Shown in pieces: positions 23,401 through 38,400 of a stretch of 64,000 nt of DNA; within the stretch, counting starts at the first letter, position 1; every line of letters begins with the position of its first letter. Origin of the DNA: Platycnemis pennipes. Lineage: Eukaryota > Arthropoda > Insecta > Odonata > Platycnemididae. The DNA lies in the NCBI GenBank assembly GCA_933228895.1, contig OW121846.1:109385054-109449053 (forward strand), written 5' to 3'. The notes beneath the pieces were generated by a model. It did not search any database, was not told the DNA's origin, and saw only the letters and a list, made by a program, of their open reading frames with translations. The position numbers were made by a program, and so were the translations under genes.

Positions 23401-26400
23401 CTTGTTCATTGTTTAGAAATAGGTTTTAAATAACCAACTAACTCGCGCCTTGTGGATAATCACTTCTTTATTATATCCCTCTGCGTACACATCTTAACAC
23501 ATCACTGGACTTGACTCGACTGGTCACGCTGATAGCCCGCCAACAACCGGCGAAGGAACGTGACTGCACAAAACATTACTGTGCAACAGTCAAGACATTG
23601 GATGTTAATACAATACAATTCCAATACATTGATGGGCTTAATATCCATATTTACTGAGCGGTTGGAGGGGGAGATATTGGAGTCATAGGACGTTATGCTG
23701 GAATTGGAAGTGTTGGAAGCTAATGAATCAGCTGAGCTACCTTTGCTTACTGTTGTAACTAATCAAGAACTTTTTTTACAGTTGGACACTGCCACCCAAA
23801 GGTGGTGAAAGCAGCACAAAGTCAAATGGCAAGATTAAATGTATGCAGTCAAACAAATGGATCAATTCAAACTCAGTTTTGCAACAGCTTATTGAAAACT
23901 CTCCCTCCTTCACTCGAAGTGTGTCTCTTTACAAATTCAGGGTGAGTGTTTAGATTTTCTGGATGTTTCTTTACAATTGTTATAACAGGTTCCTGTTTTG
24001 TAACATTTTACTTTAATACTGTACTCATAAAAATGGGCTTAACCCTTCATAGGGAAACATTTTGGGAAACATTTTTGTATATATTTTTAGTAATTATTTA
24101 TGTGGACCATCAAAAATACAAAAGGGCAATATTAACTTTCAAGAAAAAATATTATTATTGTTTGTATGAAATTTGTCCCTCCCAGGGGGACTAGTGCCCA
24201 CTAGAGCCTATTATCCCACAAAGCAGAAATACCTGTCAAATACGTACGTCTCTGAGACATCTCGAATAACACATGTGATGTCTCAGAGATATTATGCAAC
24301 CTTCAGCATGTACCTGAGACCTATCTGAGATATCTTACATTAAAAGAAATTGTCTCTGAGATGTCACCTGAAACATTTTGCATAGACATCTCTGAACACA
24401 TCTGAGATGTTTCTGAGACATGCCCTCTGAATTTATTTTCTGGATATCTCATGATTACCTCTCTGAGACATTTCATATGTTAGAGACATTTGAGATTATA
24501 GTGAGGCATCTCTGAGACATTCATTGCTATGTGGAATCAAGTATTTTTCAACTTGTCTTTTGTTGTCAATATCCAGGTCTATTCCTTACTGAAAATACAA
24601 TTCCCCACCCATGGACACTTTCTGGCAGCTTCATTCGGGGCCTTTTACCCAAAAAAGGATAACCCCACTCATCACTATGGGGATCACCATGGTCTCAGAT
24701 ACATCTCTGAAGGTTACATAATGTCTCTGAGACATCACATGTGATATTCTAGATGTATCTGAGAGGTATTTCTGTTATGTGGGGATGTCTTTCTGCATGT
24801 GAGAGTTTTATTCACCCCTTCACCATCCTTTTCCCCAATTCTTGCAAGAGCAGAGTGATACAGCCAACCATATACTATGGGTACTGAGGACTGGGGAAAA
24901 ACAGTAGAGTTGGGCATCGAGGTTACACATGTGGGGATGACATTGGGTAAGAGTGATTAGCAAAGATGGGCAAGAAACATGCAGATTTTCTCATCACCGT
25001 CTCTAGAACAGTGGTCCCTCCACAAAGAATGCTACACCACGAGAGCTTTTCACAATTATTTTGCCACTATTATACACTGTATGGTCTTTTGAAACAGCCT
25101 TCCTTATTTCAAACCAAACTTAACAACTGCAGTTTCAACTGAATGTTCAACTTCACTAAACATTCTTTTGTTCAATCTTGTTCTTCAAACAATTTTTTGT
25201 TTGCTTGATTTTTAGGTTTTTATTCTTTGCTAAAAGAATTAGGAAATACCCTGCAATAAGTATAGTACTGAGTGAGTTTGTGATAGTCATTGGTATGATG
25301 TAATCATTCCGGGAATTACCTGGCTGCTTGTTATAAATTATGGAATAAATATGCTTGCTTGTGATGATGCAAAAACATTTTACACCAGAAAATTGGATAG
25401 ACCACTCCACCATCAGTAATCAAGGCCTATTTTGAATTGGCTAAGTCATATTTTACTATAAAAAATTGGCTAAACATATTCATAAAAGAAGACAAAATGT
25501 CAACATCAACAACTGGTAAATGTTCCAACCATAAGCAATTGAATTATAGCTAAAAATAGACTTAAAAATGGTTTTGTAAAAAGTATATCACCTATTGGCC
25601 CTTTATTTTTTCCCTCCAAGTCATGGAATAACAAGAGGGGCCTGTCCTATCATGGAATAAACCAAGCCAGAGCATGTGAAGTGATTGAAAAGTATGAAAA
25701 TACAAAACTGTACAGGAAAAACAATGTTAGGTGCAAAATTTCATGACTGATACATCATATATAGTTAGACACTACATGTGCAAAAATGAAGAATATTTTC
25801 AAGATACAACTTTCTAAATCGAAATAACATATTATCAAAAATACAATTGTGTGGAAGTGAATTACACGGTACGCTTATTCCATTACCAAGACATGCATAC
25901 ATTCTTTGAGCAAACTGAGGAAAGGCAGATAAACAATATCCAAAATTCCTCAGACTATTATAGAGAAGAGCTGAGAAGAGCTCAGATACACTGGTCCAGG
26001 ATGGGCACCCTTAGGGACCACTTTTTCCAAGAGAGAACCACTTTTGGGAACCAAGACCATTCCTGACCACATGAGTATTTTTCTAGGGACTAAAGTGCGC
26101 AATGGAGAAGGATAACTACTGTGGCGTTGTGTCCGTCATTTTTAGTGGAGGTCCCTGGGAGGGACTGCTACTGTATAAGAGTTAAACCATGGCTGAATGT
26201 TTTGATCACATTTTCAATTACAATTTTGCAGTCACTTTCACATCTTTTCCAACAGTTACACTTTCATACAAGTATCTGGTATGCCTGGTGTGAGAATCTT
26301 TCTTTATTCTTATGATAGTTACAGAAACTATGGATTGAAAAATTTTATTGCTATTAAAGCTATGAGACTTTATGGTAAATGCAGAAAGTACCTTTACAGG

Positions 26401-29400
26401 TTTTCCTGTAGATTTCAATCCTTTGAAAAATGAAACTCTTCATATGGGTTCCAGATGGAAACTCTAGGGAACCCCTTCCTACCCTGATGTGAGAATCTCA
26501 TATGCCGTTTGGCGTGGTGATGGTGAACTCCACCCTTACCAGCAAGACCAACCTTTGGGCTGAACTCTGTGGTTGGTTGGTTTATTATTACTAATCCTGT
26601 TGAATCAAAATTCAGTGATAGTGAAGTCATTCAGAAAGAGTGTATACTGACAAAGATGAGAATAAGTTATATGCATTTTCTGCTTCAATTTTTTCCCCTT
26701 CCTCAAGCACGTAAAAGTAAATACCATGTCACAGAAGAGGATTCAGCATAAAAGCTGTTAGTAATTTCTTCTTCCATTCTTGATAATGATTTGATAATAT
26801 TGAATGCTTTTTTACCAAGCATCATAATTATTTTCATTTTACATACTATGCTGGTTGCGTTTATCTGTTCTCGAAGATGTTGGTCTCTCATGAAATTAAA
26901 TCAAAGTTTTATGAAGGAATCGAATATAAATCAGATCTCTGTGCTGAACTAATAATTCTTTCTTTTCTACAAAAATTATTTATGGTCTACAGTGCAGAAG
27001 CAAATGATTTAGCACTCCAATTGGCCAGGCGATACACAGGATATAATGGAGTTGCAGTCCTAGAAGATGCATTTCATGGGTCTTTACAAAAAGTGATTGA
27101 AATCAGCCCTGCAGCTCTGCAAAAGCAAAATAAAGGTAAATATCAACAAAAGTTTAAAAGTGTTTTCTTGAAATTGTTTACAGCTATTACATTAAAAATA
27201 TGCCTTGTATACTTTCATTTTATGAAAATTATTATTCTGAAACATAAAATGCAGATGACCGAAGCTGTCAATGCACCCAAAAATACTACTGTTACACAAA
27301 CATAAAAGGTACTACTGCAGTAAAAAGGTATTAATCACAGTCAAAGTTTGTGAGCATGTCTTGTAATGATGACTACGTAGGTCTCATGAGGATGGGCATC
27401 AGACTAACTCTCGAAACAAATAATTTTATGTAGTTCAGCAGCCCAGTAGTTGAGCCATGTCTGCTAGTTAATCAAGTTCTCAGCCTATTCTAATCTAAGA
27501 TCCAATTATGTATCCCTTCCTCTAATCTGCCTTCATCAACTGCCTTCCCCTAATTCCTACATGTGTCATGTGTGTATCTGCCCATTATGCTTCAAATCTG
27601 AATGTTCCAAAACTTGTTCACTTTAACCTCCATAACTGTTATAGCAAATACATGAAGATGATTACCCAGGTACACTGCTCTCCTATCTTCACATTATATT
27701 CATACCTGCAGAGCTGATTCATGATGCATGCTTTTGACTGACTTTAAAGAGCCACTACAGTATGAATGAGTGAATTCATCAGTACCTATTTGCAGCTTAA
27801 CTAGGCATACATATTTCTAGTCATGTAGGTAACTTGCAGTATTGTCTTCCAGTGGTCTTTCTTGTGGAAAGAATTACATATGTGAAAGATTGGTCCGGAA
27901 ACTTGAAGTAGCATGTTCTTCTAGTGAATGATGATAGAAAAAATTGCAAATTAATGATCAATTTAGTAATGTAAAAATGTAGATGTTCCAAAAAATATGG
28001 TAATTATGTAATGTCATTTTAACTTAATAAGAAATTTGAAATGCATGGAGTGCAGCTCATAAACTCACTATTTCTTATAAAAAATATGGCATGCAATAGC
28101 CTTTTGTCCATGATAGAAATCTCAGAGACCACAAAAGTTAATAACATTGTCAGGGTACAGAAATGCGTGAATTCATGAGAATATCATAAAACCAAGACCA
28201 AAGGCTTGCTCATGTACATATAATACATATGTATTACGGTAAGAACTTAACTTGTACTTTGTTGCTACTCCAGTAATAATGTGATGCTTTTTAGTATGTT
28301 CTTGCACGGTGCTGTCACCCAAAATAGCACCATGAGTGAAATAGCAATGATGCAGAGCTGTTTCTGGAATTCTGTTGTTACCTATTTATATTTTAATAAG
28401 AGGTTGAAAAAATAATGAAATATCTATTTTTTTGTTTATACAGAAAAGATGCCATGGTTACACATATTACCTTACCCAGATACTTATCGAAGATTAACTG
28501 AATCAGAGGGAGAAACAGAGTTGGTGGAGGAATACTTCATGAAAGCTAAATCTGTGATAGATGATGCAGTACACAAAGGATCCAAGGTATGCACCATTAT
28601 TCTAAAGCTGAATCAAAATCTCTTAGCCTAAAAATTCAAAAAGATATGTTAAAAATCTTTATGCATCTTGGTGAGTAATGAACCCCTATCAAAAATTGAG
28701 GTTACTGCAATTGGTAAGGAATATCAGGGAATGGAGGAAGGGTGGATGAAACCCGGTGTCAGAATTAGCCTCCTCTAAATGAAAGATGCCAAGGGGACCA
28801 CAACGGGAATGTAAAGTGCACAGCAAGTCCAGCACTTCATCTGACAGATGGGATATTGGGACATGGTCCCCTTGGCATCTTTCGGTAAGAGTAAGCTAAT
28901 GTCAATTCTAGGTTTCTCTCCATCCTTCCTCCTCTCTGAAATCTCTACCTCTCCCCAATTACCTTAGCCAGGATTCAAACCTAGGACCTCAGAATGGGAG
29001 GCCATTACTCTTAATCACTACTCTAACTCAATTCCCCATAAATACATATTTTTATACATATGTTGTCCAATAGAGATTTCAGTTTAATCCTCCCATAAAG
29101 GAACCTCTCAGAGATATATTAAATCTAGATTTTCTCAGGATATCTAACCTGAACTAATTTTCAAAGATTTTTCTCGGATTAAATCTAGATTTTGAAATAT
29201 TTGCCCTTAGAAGGCACCACTAGAAATCACTTCTGACCTGAAGATGCCAGTAGGATGGCTGGAGAAACAGTTGTCACCATGAGACAGCCTGGTGTGGAGG
29301 AATACCCGAAAGCCATTACCATTGTAAACTGGCTCATCAAGTGGAATGGCAGCATAATCACCACTCTTAAAAATTCACATGCTGTGAAATTATGCATGCA

Positions 29401-32400
29401 CACAACCCAAATTTCTCAGCAATGTGAATTTTTATATTTGAATTCTTATACAGTAACAATAAGGCAATAAAGTGAGGGTATGCAGCAAATTAACATTATT
29501 ACTGAATAAATCTACTTAAGCATTATGAAACAAAAAAAGCACAACCCCCTCCCAGATATCCCCCCCATGCTGCTTCTTTCAAAGAAAAGATATCAAAATC
29601 TAGATTTAATCTGTATAATCTAAGATCAAATCTCAAATTCAGATGAAATCAACATTTTATAATGTGTCATCTAGAGGACATGGGAGCCAATTTAATCTAG
29701 ATTAAAGCCAGATTTTTTACAGATGCAATGTATTCAGAAGTCTGTGTTTAATCTAGATTAAATCTTTTTCTGGTTTTTAGGGTATTTATTAATTTCATAT
29801 TCATAAAATCATATACATTTATAAGCTAGCGACGTGATAAAAAATTACTGCTTTCATTACCCACACAGTAGAGATATTCATAGAATATTCCATTTTGATC
29901 ATCAGTGTATACGAGGGATATTGTGCACCATCATGGAAAATTAGTTAAATATTCTACAATAGTTTGAATTTTAATGTCCTTATTATGAACCTTTCTTGAG
30001 TATTTTTGTTGTATTTTTAGCTTTTCTATTTAAAAAATTCAAGTTTTTTGACAAAAATCTTAATGTGTAGATTTTTATGCTCCTTATTCTTGTCCTGAAA
30101 GATGCTCTTGTGCATTGTTTCTCTTTTGCAAAGAGTTATACCCCTTCCATCTGAAGAGGAAATTCAAGATATAGGGAAGTGATTTGGTAATCTTTCAGGA
30201 ACATAAAAGTTTAGCATAATTTCTGGAGCTATTGACAGATCTCACTTGAGTTTATTGTCTAGGGAAAAAACCAAACTGGCTATTTTAATAGGAAGCTTAG
30301 GTTTTCCACTCAATTCCAGGGACTACTTGATCTCAGAGGAAAGTACATAAATATGTTTGCAGGTTACTATGCATCTGTGCATTCTAGAGTGCTACGAACA
30401 AGCCCTCTTCAAGGCAGGAATTTACCCACATCAGGGATATGCTTTATCCAGAAAAAGTTGTTTCCCTGATTTAGCGGAGACAATACTAATTTTAGCACCC
30501 GACAGAGAGCTTGTAGAAAGGCCTGTTCAGGCTTGTTTCAATGTCTACCACTAGTGAAACTGAAATATCATCAAATAGGCCTTTGGCATGTTGAAAACTT
30601 GTTGGTACAACTTGTTGGCATTTTTATGCGATGAGTTAAGTTGAAGTACACTAAAGTTGCAAACCTTATAGGAGCTTGTTGCATAATGCATAATATTTAC
30701 ATAACTAATGGAGAAGTTCTGCAATGAGTTACTCAAAGCAATGTGCCTCCTGTGTTGGAAAAAAAAATTCAATTAGGTTAGGGATTCAACTGTTGTTGAT
30801 GATTTATATCGTCGGCAATATTTGAAAATTTGACATTATTTTTGCTCTCCAAGCATATGTGCTACATATCTCCAAGTTGTATCAGTACATATACAATTGG
30901 ATATGATTTTAAAACAAAAATCGCAGATTTGGAATACTGTGTTAAAGTTCTCTACGACCCCAATAATACTGACTTAAACACCTACTGGAACCTAAAAATC
31001 CATTACTGTAGTTCCTGTCAATAGGTACACAACCTGTAACTTTTCAGGAGTTACTGATGTAAAAAAACTTTCTTTCCCTTTTTAAAGGAGAGAAAGGTTA
31101 AGAGAGAAGAAAGAAGAAAGGTTAAGAAAGGAGAGAGAGGTTTTTTTAAGGTTCTTTCATAAGCAAGACAGTCATTGGCTGAGCAAAAATTAAAAGATTA
31201 TTAAAATGTTATCTTATTTTTACATAATGAGCAGAAATATGCATTAGTCATCGGCTTGACCCTCACTGCTCTTACCACTGATTCAAATTTTTTAAAAAAT
31301 CAGTTGACAGTTAAAGACTTTTATGTGCTCTAAGTGGTGAAAAAAGTAATTCTATTTTAGTTTTTTTCCACTCTGCATAGACACAACTATCTTTTGTAGC
31401 CTATCAAAATAACCAAATGAATTGAAGATGCAATGCATGGTTATGAAACTGATTGTTCAGATAAATTTTGTATGAAATCACAAAGTTTTATTTTTTCATT
31501 GTGACACAAATGAATTTTGATTATTTTTTAAAAACATTATTTTAAAACTGTTAACTGTATTCATAGCATTTATTCTTGAACTTTGGTCTGATGCTCCAGA
31601 AACCCCGAAGTATAATTTAAGAGCAGTTCAATGAAGTTCTAAATATAAAGTCTAAATTTAAAGTTCAAAGAAGTTCTAAATCTAAGTTCTGAATAAAGTA
31701 AAAGAAACATTGTGGGTTGGGTGAATGTTTGTTTTAAAATGAATAATTATTATGGCATTTAGTCTAATATTATATGTGTTTGATTTGCTTTTTTTCAGAT
31801 AGGATGTTTTATCAGTGAAACAGTATTAGTTGTCCAAGGTGTGATAGTTCCTCCAGGAAATTGGCTCTCTAAAATATACAGGTAAATTAGAAATTAACCT
31901 GTAGCACTCAGATTTTTCAGCCTCAATGCCTGTAGTCTACTTGGACTTTAATTTTTAAATGCCCCTAGATGTAAAGTGGAGAATGTATTGACAGAACAAA
32001 ACTCAATATGTATATTTAAAGTCTAATTGGTATTCAGGTAGAGTTGTAAGTTACATATTTGCATTAAACCCTAAATCTTTTCAAATAATGATCTTTTTGT
32101 GTGTCAAATTGAGTTGAATGTTCGGCACCTGTGTTGGTACTGAGCTAGGTTGTATTGAATGTCACTCAACACCCATGAGACTAACTTACAAATTAAGTAC
32201 ATAACTGGTTCTCCCACTATTGTGCAGAACCAAAAAACTTTTGAAGCCATTATATTTCACTGCATTTTATCAAAATCTTCGTGGCCTAAGATCAAAATTT
32301 ATTAGCTTAAGTAACAGTGCAATTAACTTGGACTATGATATTTTATGCCTGAGACAAACCTCTCAAGTGATATTTCGTAATTTTGAAAATTTTATAAAAG

Positions 32401-35400
32401 TCGTGAAAAATTTTTATCTTTGTTTTCTCTAACTTTTGTTCTCTTTGACAACATTGTATATCTCTTTTGGTCGTTTGTGAAAGCATTCTTAAAAGACGCA
32501 TGTCTTAAAAGATCGTAAAATAAGTACCTACTATGTTAATGGTTTTAAGTCGGCGATCATATTGTTGGCAAAAATTTCATCCCATCGTCGAAAACTTATA
32601 GAAAACAAAAGTTGAACGTTTCGTAATAAGAATTTTATTTTCGGAATAGTCAAAAGAGACGGGAATGTAGTATGTATGCTAAAAATAGACATTTGCTTCA
32701 AACATCTACGCTGTTATGATGGCAGCTGGACCAACCGCGCTATAGTTGTCTTCTATCGCCCAATCATAACTATAAAAAGACACAGACTAAGCCCGTTTCC
32801 AGAAAAAAAATCATTCTCAGGTTATTACCTGTAGCGTCTTCCGTCTATCGTCAGCGGTATAAATGATCTTGGGAGGTAATATTGCTTCTTTTCCACTACT
32901 AAGACCTTGATGACAAATGGGCGTGATTCGGTATATTTTCTGCATCGTCTCCTCAAGGATTATATGACGGCCGGAAGTTTGGGTTTATGGTGCGTGGGGG
33001 GTTGTGGAGAGGAAAGATCCCAGTTGTGGGTGTATTTTTATCTGTCTTGCTGAGCTTGAAGGGGGAACTGGGAAGGGGTGGGGAAATAATGTCACGGAAC
33101 GTGTGTGATGTTCCTTCCTCTTCTTCTGGGCAACCCTGGGGTCGCGTGCAGGTGGTTACGGGTGGATCTTTGTGGGATATCGGGGTGGAAGGGAGGGAAG
33201 TGAAGGGGGTGGCTTAGAGGTGTCAGAGTGTGAGAGGAGGGGTCGAAGACCCTCCTGATAACAAAGGATGCCTCCTGCCTGACCCTCCTCATTCCATTCA
33301 ACACCCAGTGCAGTTCCAATCAGCCACCACCACGTGCCCCCCTGGGTTGCCCAGAAGAAGAAGAAGGAACCTCACAGACGTTCCATGATGCCATCTACCC
33401 CCTCCCCTCCTTCAAGCTCGGCAAGAGAGATAAAGATACTAGAGGCCTGCACACGTGCGCAAAATAAGGGTGAGGGTCGCCTGCCTGTGTGTGAGAGATA
33501 AAAAGAGAGGATCAACTCAAAGACATTTGATGGACTTTTCCGAAGTATCATGAATGTGACCTTACGGAGAACTTGCCGATTATAGGCGGTCACCTGTTGG
33601 CTGGGCGGGCGACCGCCCTAAGATCGTCACCGCCATGTATCTTTCTCAAAGATTCTTTGCCGTTTGCAATATTTTTCGCTCACTCTTTTACCACCCATCC
33701 CCTTAGTTTGGGCGAGCAAACTGGGCACCTGACTAGGATGCGGGCACCCGGGGCGAACAGGCACGGTCATGCATCTACGTAACACGGGTGGAGGCGAACA
33801 CGGGTGAGGACTCCCGGCACGGTCGGGCGAGGGTCTCCCGGATTTGGTGCCCGTTTGCAGGCCTCTTAAAAGATACCCCCGCAACTGGGACTCCCCTCTC
33901 CATGACCGGAACTTCCCCCCCCCCCCCTACGTATCGTAAACCCAACCTCCCCGGCCATCATAATCCTTACCCCCACCAACACACCCCGCCCAAATTTCCT
34001 AACGGCATCACCTACCCTCACTGAACACATCTATGCTACAAGATTTTGGTGTGGACAGCCCCTCCACGGAGAGCTGAGCTAGGATTGCTTGTCTTAAAGG
34101 GCGAGGTAGGGTTTACGGAGAATTTGAACTGCCTTAAATCCAGGCCCATGGCAGCGAGTGGTATGTGCCGTCACACGTAAGCTTTAATTAAAAGAGAACC
34201 GTGGACGTTATGAAAATGCTGGTAACAGGTAAAACATAACATATCCAAGATTATTAATGGCATTAACTTCGATTATTACATTACTAAAGGTCTAAATGAT
34301 ACGCGGAGTTATATGTGTAAAATGATGGGGAGATACTGGCACATGTGGGAGTGAACGCACTACTATTCACGCATTTCATTTTTGATGCACCACAATCGGC
34401 AACACTGATTTGTTAGATGATTTGGCAGTCAAATGTAGTTTTGCTGAAGCAGTTTTTCGAGATTCGTAAGATTCGTAAAAACGAATTCCGTTTGTTCCTG
34501 GGAACTGGGCCCAAAGTTCGTAATTTCGAAAAATTCATATTTTCTAAAATTCGTATTTTCAAATATTGCCATGCTATTACTATAGAATGTTTGTCGGGAC
34601 AAGCTATTTTGATTTATTACTTTTATTTTTTAAACATTTGACTAAATTAAACATCTTGCTTAATATGAAAAACAAACATATATGTATAAAACTCTGTTCT
34701 GGTACTAACTGTAAAAGATAATGTCTGAATGTAAAAAATTATAATTCAATTTTTATTAGCTACTGATTGAATAATTTCTTAGTGTAAGCAATACAGCGAG
34801 TAGTTATATATTGGACAGGCCTACATATCTAAGACCCATATCCAAAGTTTTATGTAGTGTTGAACATAAGCAATCGAATCAAATGCAAAATGAAGGCTGT
34901 ATTACTTATAAAACTTCCTAGAATATATCACAGTATATTATTTCCATCACGTAGAAAACTGCATTACTTTCATCTTTTATTCCAGATACAGCTTTAATGC
35001 ATTGAAATTAACTTTTTTCTTAATGAAGCTGTTCTAGAAAAATTTTAAATCATGTAAAAATACTTGAAAAGGTGTCTCTCTCTGCCGCAACAACCAGAAG
35101 GTTTGACAGCCATTCATCACCCATACATGGTCTAAGTCTGATTTTACTATTTTTATCGTGCTCATGGCTCTGTTAGCAGAGCACCTTGTTACAGTGAAAG
35201 ATAATAGTGTGGAATACACTACTTTTAGTTGTGTGAATCCTTAAAGTTGACCAGATATCTGGAAGGCTATAGAAACCCTTTAGTGACCCATAAATGTTTC
35301 ACTTTTTCTTCACATTTGGAATTGTCTTGTTCTTGTTCATCCTCTACAACAGAGGGATCCTGAGTAGTGACATCTTTGTGTTTTTCATTCGTTCCACCCA

Positions 35401-38400
35401 GTATGTCGGCGATATCTATTTTTTCCTCAACAACTTTTTAGAGGTCACTGAAACTACATACCTTTTTGGTCCTTGTCTCATACTTTTCTGCTACACTCAT
35501 ACTTTTTCTGCTACTGCATCAACATCCCATTTGTAGTACGCACACAGGTCTTTAATATCTTCAGTTTCCACTTGACTGTGAGGCCTTCATGAGAAAAAGT
35601 ACTCATTTGCTGTACATTTTAATGCAATGGTCAGGAAATCGGTCTTCTAGTTGAAATTTCAGGGGATCCAGGATTTTTAAATACATCTCAATCTTTTAGT
35701 CTCTGTTTGTGATCGGAGATCAGTTGATCAATCCCCACTTCATCCATAAAACCTTTTTCTCCTGATTCAGCTTTGGCTGGGCTTGGGCACGTCATGCCTA
35801 TGAACAAAGTCCATACACTTTTCAAGCATGTTTTCCCAGGCTATTTCACTTCTTACACTTTCTATCTTACTCTTAACACTCTATGCTCCCTTTTACAGCA
35901 CCGTAGTCTGTCACCACACCTTGAAGCGTCACTGTGACCGGAATCATTACATTGAATACACATTGAGGTACATGTAATGCCATTGTAACATCAAATGTGT
36001 TAAATTTTTTCTTCAGACAAGAAGCAAGGGTAACTGACTCTCTGTCAAATTTACTTCCATCATGTGAGTCATCCAAAGCAGTCAAGATTTCTTTGAAACT
36101 GCTGATTGCCACTTTAGTAGCATCTACCTTGTTGGTCCACCTTGTTGTTTGAACTCTTTTGATACGCTTTCTTTTTTTGCTTTGTGTCTGAATGAACACA
36201 TCATGCCTTTTTTGTCCAGAACTGAATAAACAGTACAGGTCTTCCAAAATACTAAACAAATCTATGATTTAGGGACGAATTTCAATCAATTTCTCAATTA
36301 AAAGTGTGAATGTATGCAAACTGCACCACATATAGGAAGCTGTATCACTCTTTCTCTTCTGACTTTAGTAAAGCATCAATCTTGCAGCACTCTCATGTGA
36401 AATAACTCCGTTTCGTTTTGTGAGACTTCTTTGCCTTTTCCATGTTGCCCATAGTTATATCTTCCCATGTACTGTCACAGTCGCCAAATGTGGAATACAA
36501 ACACAGATACCGCGGTTTCCAACCATTTAATATATACCTAAAGAACAACAAAATTACTTGGAGATGAACAATAGATTACAAGAATACCGTCGGTGACACA
36601 AGTTGGGATACCACTCTGTCAGCCATTTCAATGCACTGCATCATGTACTTCCTTCTTGCACAATGAAAATGGCGGGATAAAACAAAATAATTAAATCCAG
36701 CATTTACAATAATCTTGGATAAATAAATCCATGAAATTATACTGCTGCTCACATAGCAGACCTCTCTCACAACAATGACCGATTAGTGTCGAATGGTTCT
36801 GAACACCACTGCCGCACGCCGGCTTGACTATACCAATGATAGCTGACAGCTGCTTCCTGAATCACCTGGAACTATGCTGCTCTTCTAGAGAGCAGAATTA
36901 TCTTGCAATAGTTCACATGGTTCACAAGTCTTATCTCTTTATGCATACTTCTCTAGGTAGGTGCCTCTCTTCATCCGTTTATACCTATATTTTTATTTAT
37001 TAATTTATTTTATTACTTTTATTTTTGAAACCCCCTAAAATACACTTATGCGAGGCCCCCCCCCCCCCCCCACCCCCCCTCCAAAATTTCAATTGCGCAC
37101 TTTGCACTATGAAACCCCCGTGGGTACCCCTGGTTTTTAATACATTTATCCTTTCTTCTGAAAAGTGCCTTTGCTAGAGATTACTTATTTTCCAAATTAA
37201 TGAGGTCATGTTCAATGAAATTCCACTATGCATGTACCAAGTGTATTTATACATTTCTAGAATAAGGAAATGAGTTGCTCCTTCTCCATAAGGGCTCTCA
37301 AGAAAACATGAGCATTCGATGGAGCAGATTATTTCACTTTTGTTTAACTCTCTTTTTTATTCAGATGTGATAAGTTTTTGCTTTTTTGGTTAATCATAGG
37401 CATGTAAATATTTTGTAAGTATTTGAAAATTGAAAAATTATATTTTAGTACTATGAAAATGTAAAAGTATTGCTGAGTATATGAAAGGTATTTAAAAAAA
37501 TGATGAGCTATTTCATTTAACCAAACAGTACTCCCACTTGACAGCATTCCTGTTAGGTACTGGTTAAATGACATTCAACTGTGTATCATATTTCAGCTAT
37601 ATCCGGCAGTTAGGTGGTTTGATTATCGCTGATGAAATTCAAACTGGAATGGGCAGATGTGGTACAAATTTTTGGGGGTTTCAGACCCAAAGTGTAGTTC
37701 CTGACATTGTTACAATTGGAAAACCGATAGGAAATGGCTACCCCATAGCTGCAGTTGTAACATCGAAAGAAATAGCACGCTCAATAGAAAACCTACATGA
37801 AGAGGTAAAGTAAGAATATAATAAGTCATGTAGAATAATTAAGGAATCTTGTAATAATCTGCATGCTTTTCATAAACAAATATTACAATGTCAATCCATG
37901 ATGACCTTTGTTGGATAAAAATGACATCACACCCATCAAGGTTCATTCATCAAATATGTACTTCATTTTTATGTACCCTACAAACCAGAAAAAGATGCCA
38001 TCTAGATTTACACAGATTTCTGTATAAATTGTATTTGTAGCAAATCTGTATTTAATCTAGATTAAACTTGCTCCTTAGTCCTCTAGAGGACATTAAATCT
38101 AGATTTAATCTGGATTTTTTTAAGAAATGATCGTAGATTTTTTACAGATTAAATATAGATTTTGATATATTTTCTTTGAAAGGGGCAGCTTTCTCTCCTT
38201 TTTATTTAATAATGCTAAAGTAGGCTTATTGAGTAATGTTCTTTGCTGCCCACACTCATTTTATTGCCTTTTTGTCTCCCTGTGAGATTTAAAATTTAAA
38301 AATTGCACTGCTATGAAATTTGGATGGTGTGTACATACCATCCTAATTTCACTTCATGTGAATTTGAAAGAGGTGTGATGATGTCACCTTTGTACTTGAT

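Noticed and set aside
33920..33945. Poly-C tracts here and near 37055 as regulatory sites
   Set aside because: Simple homopolymers without further support.
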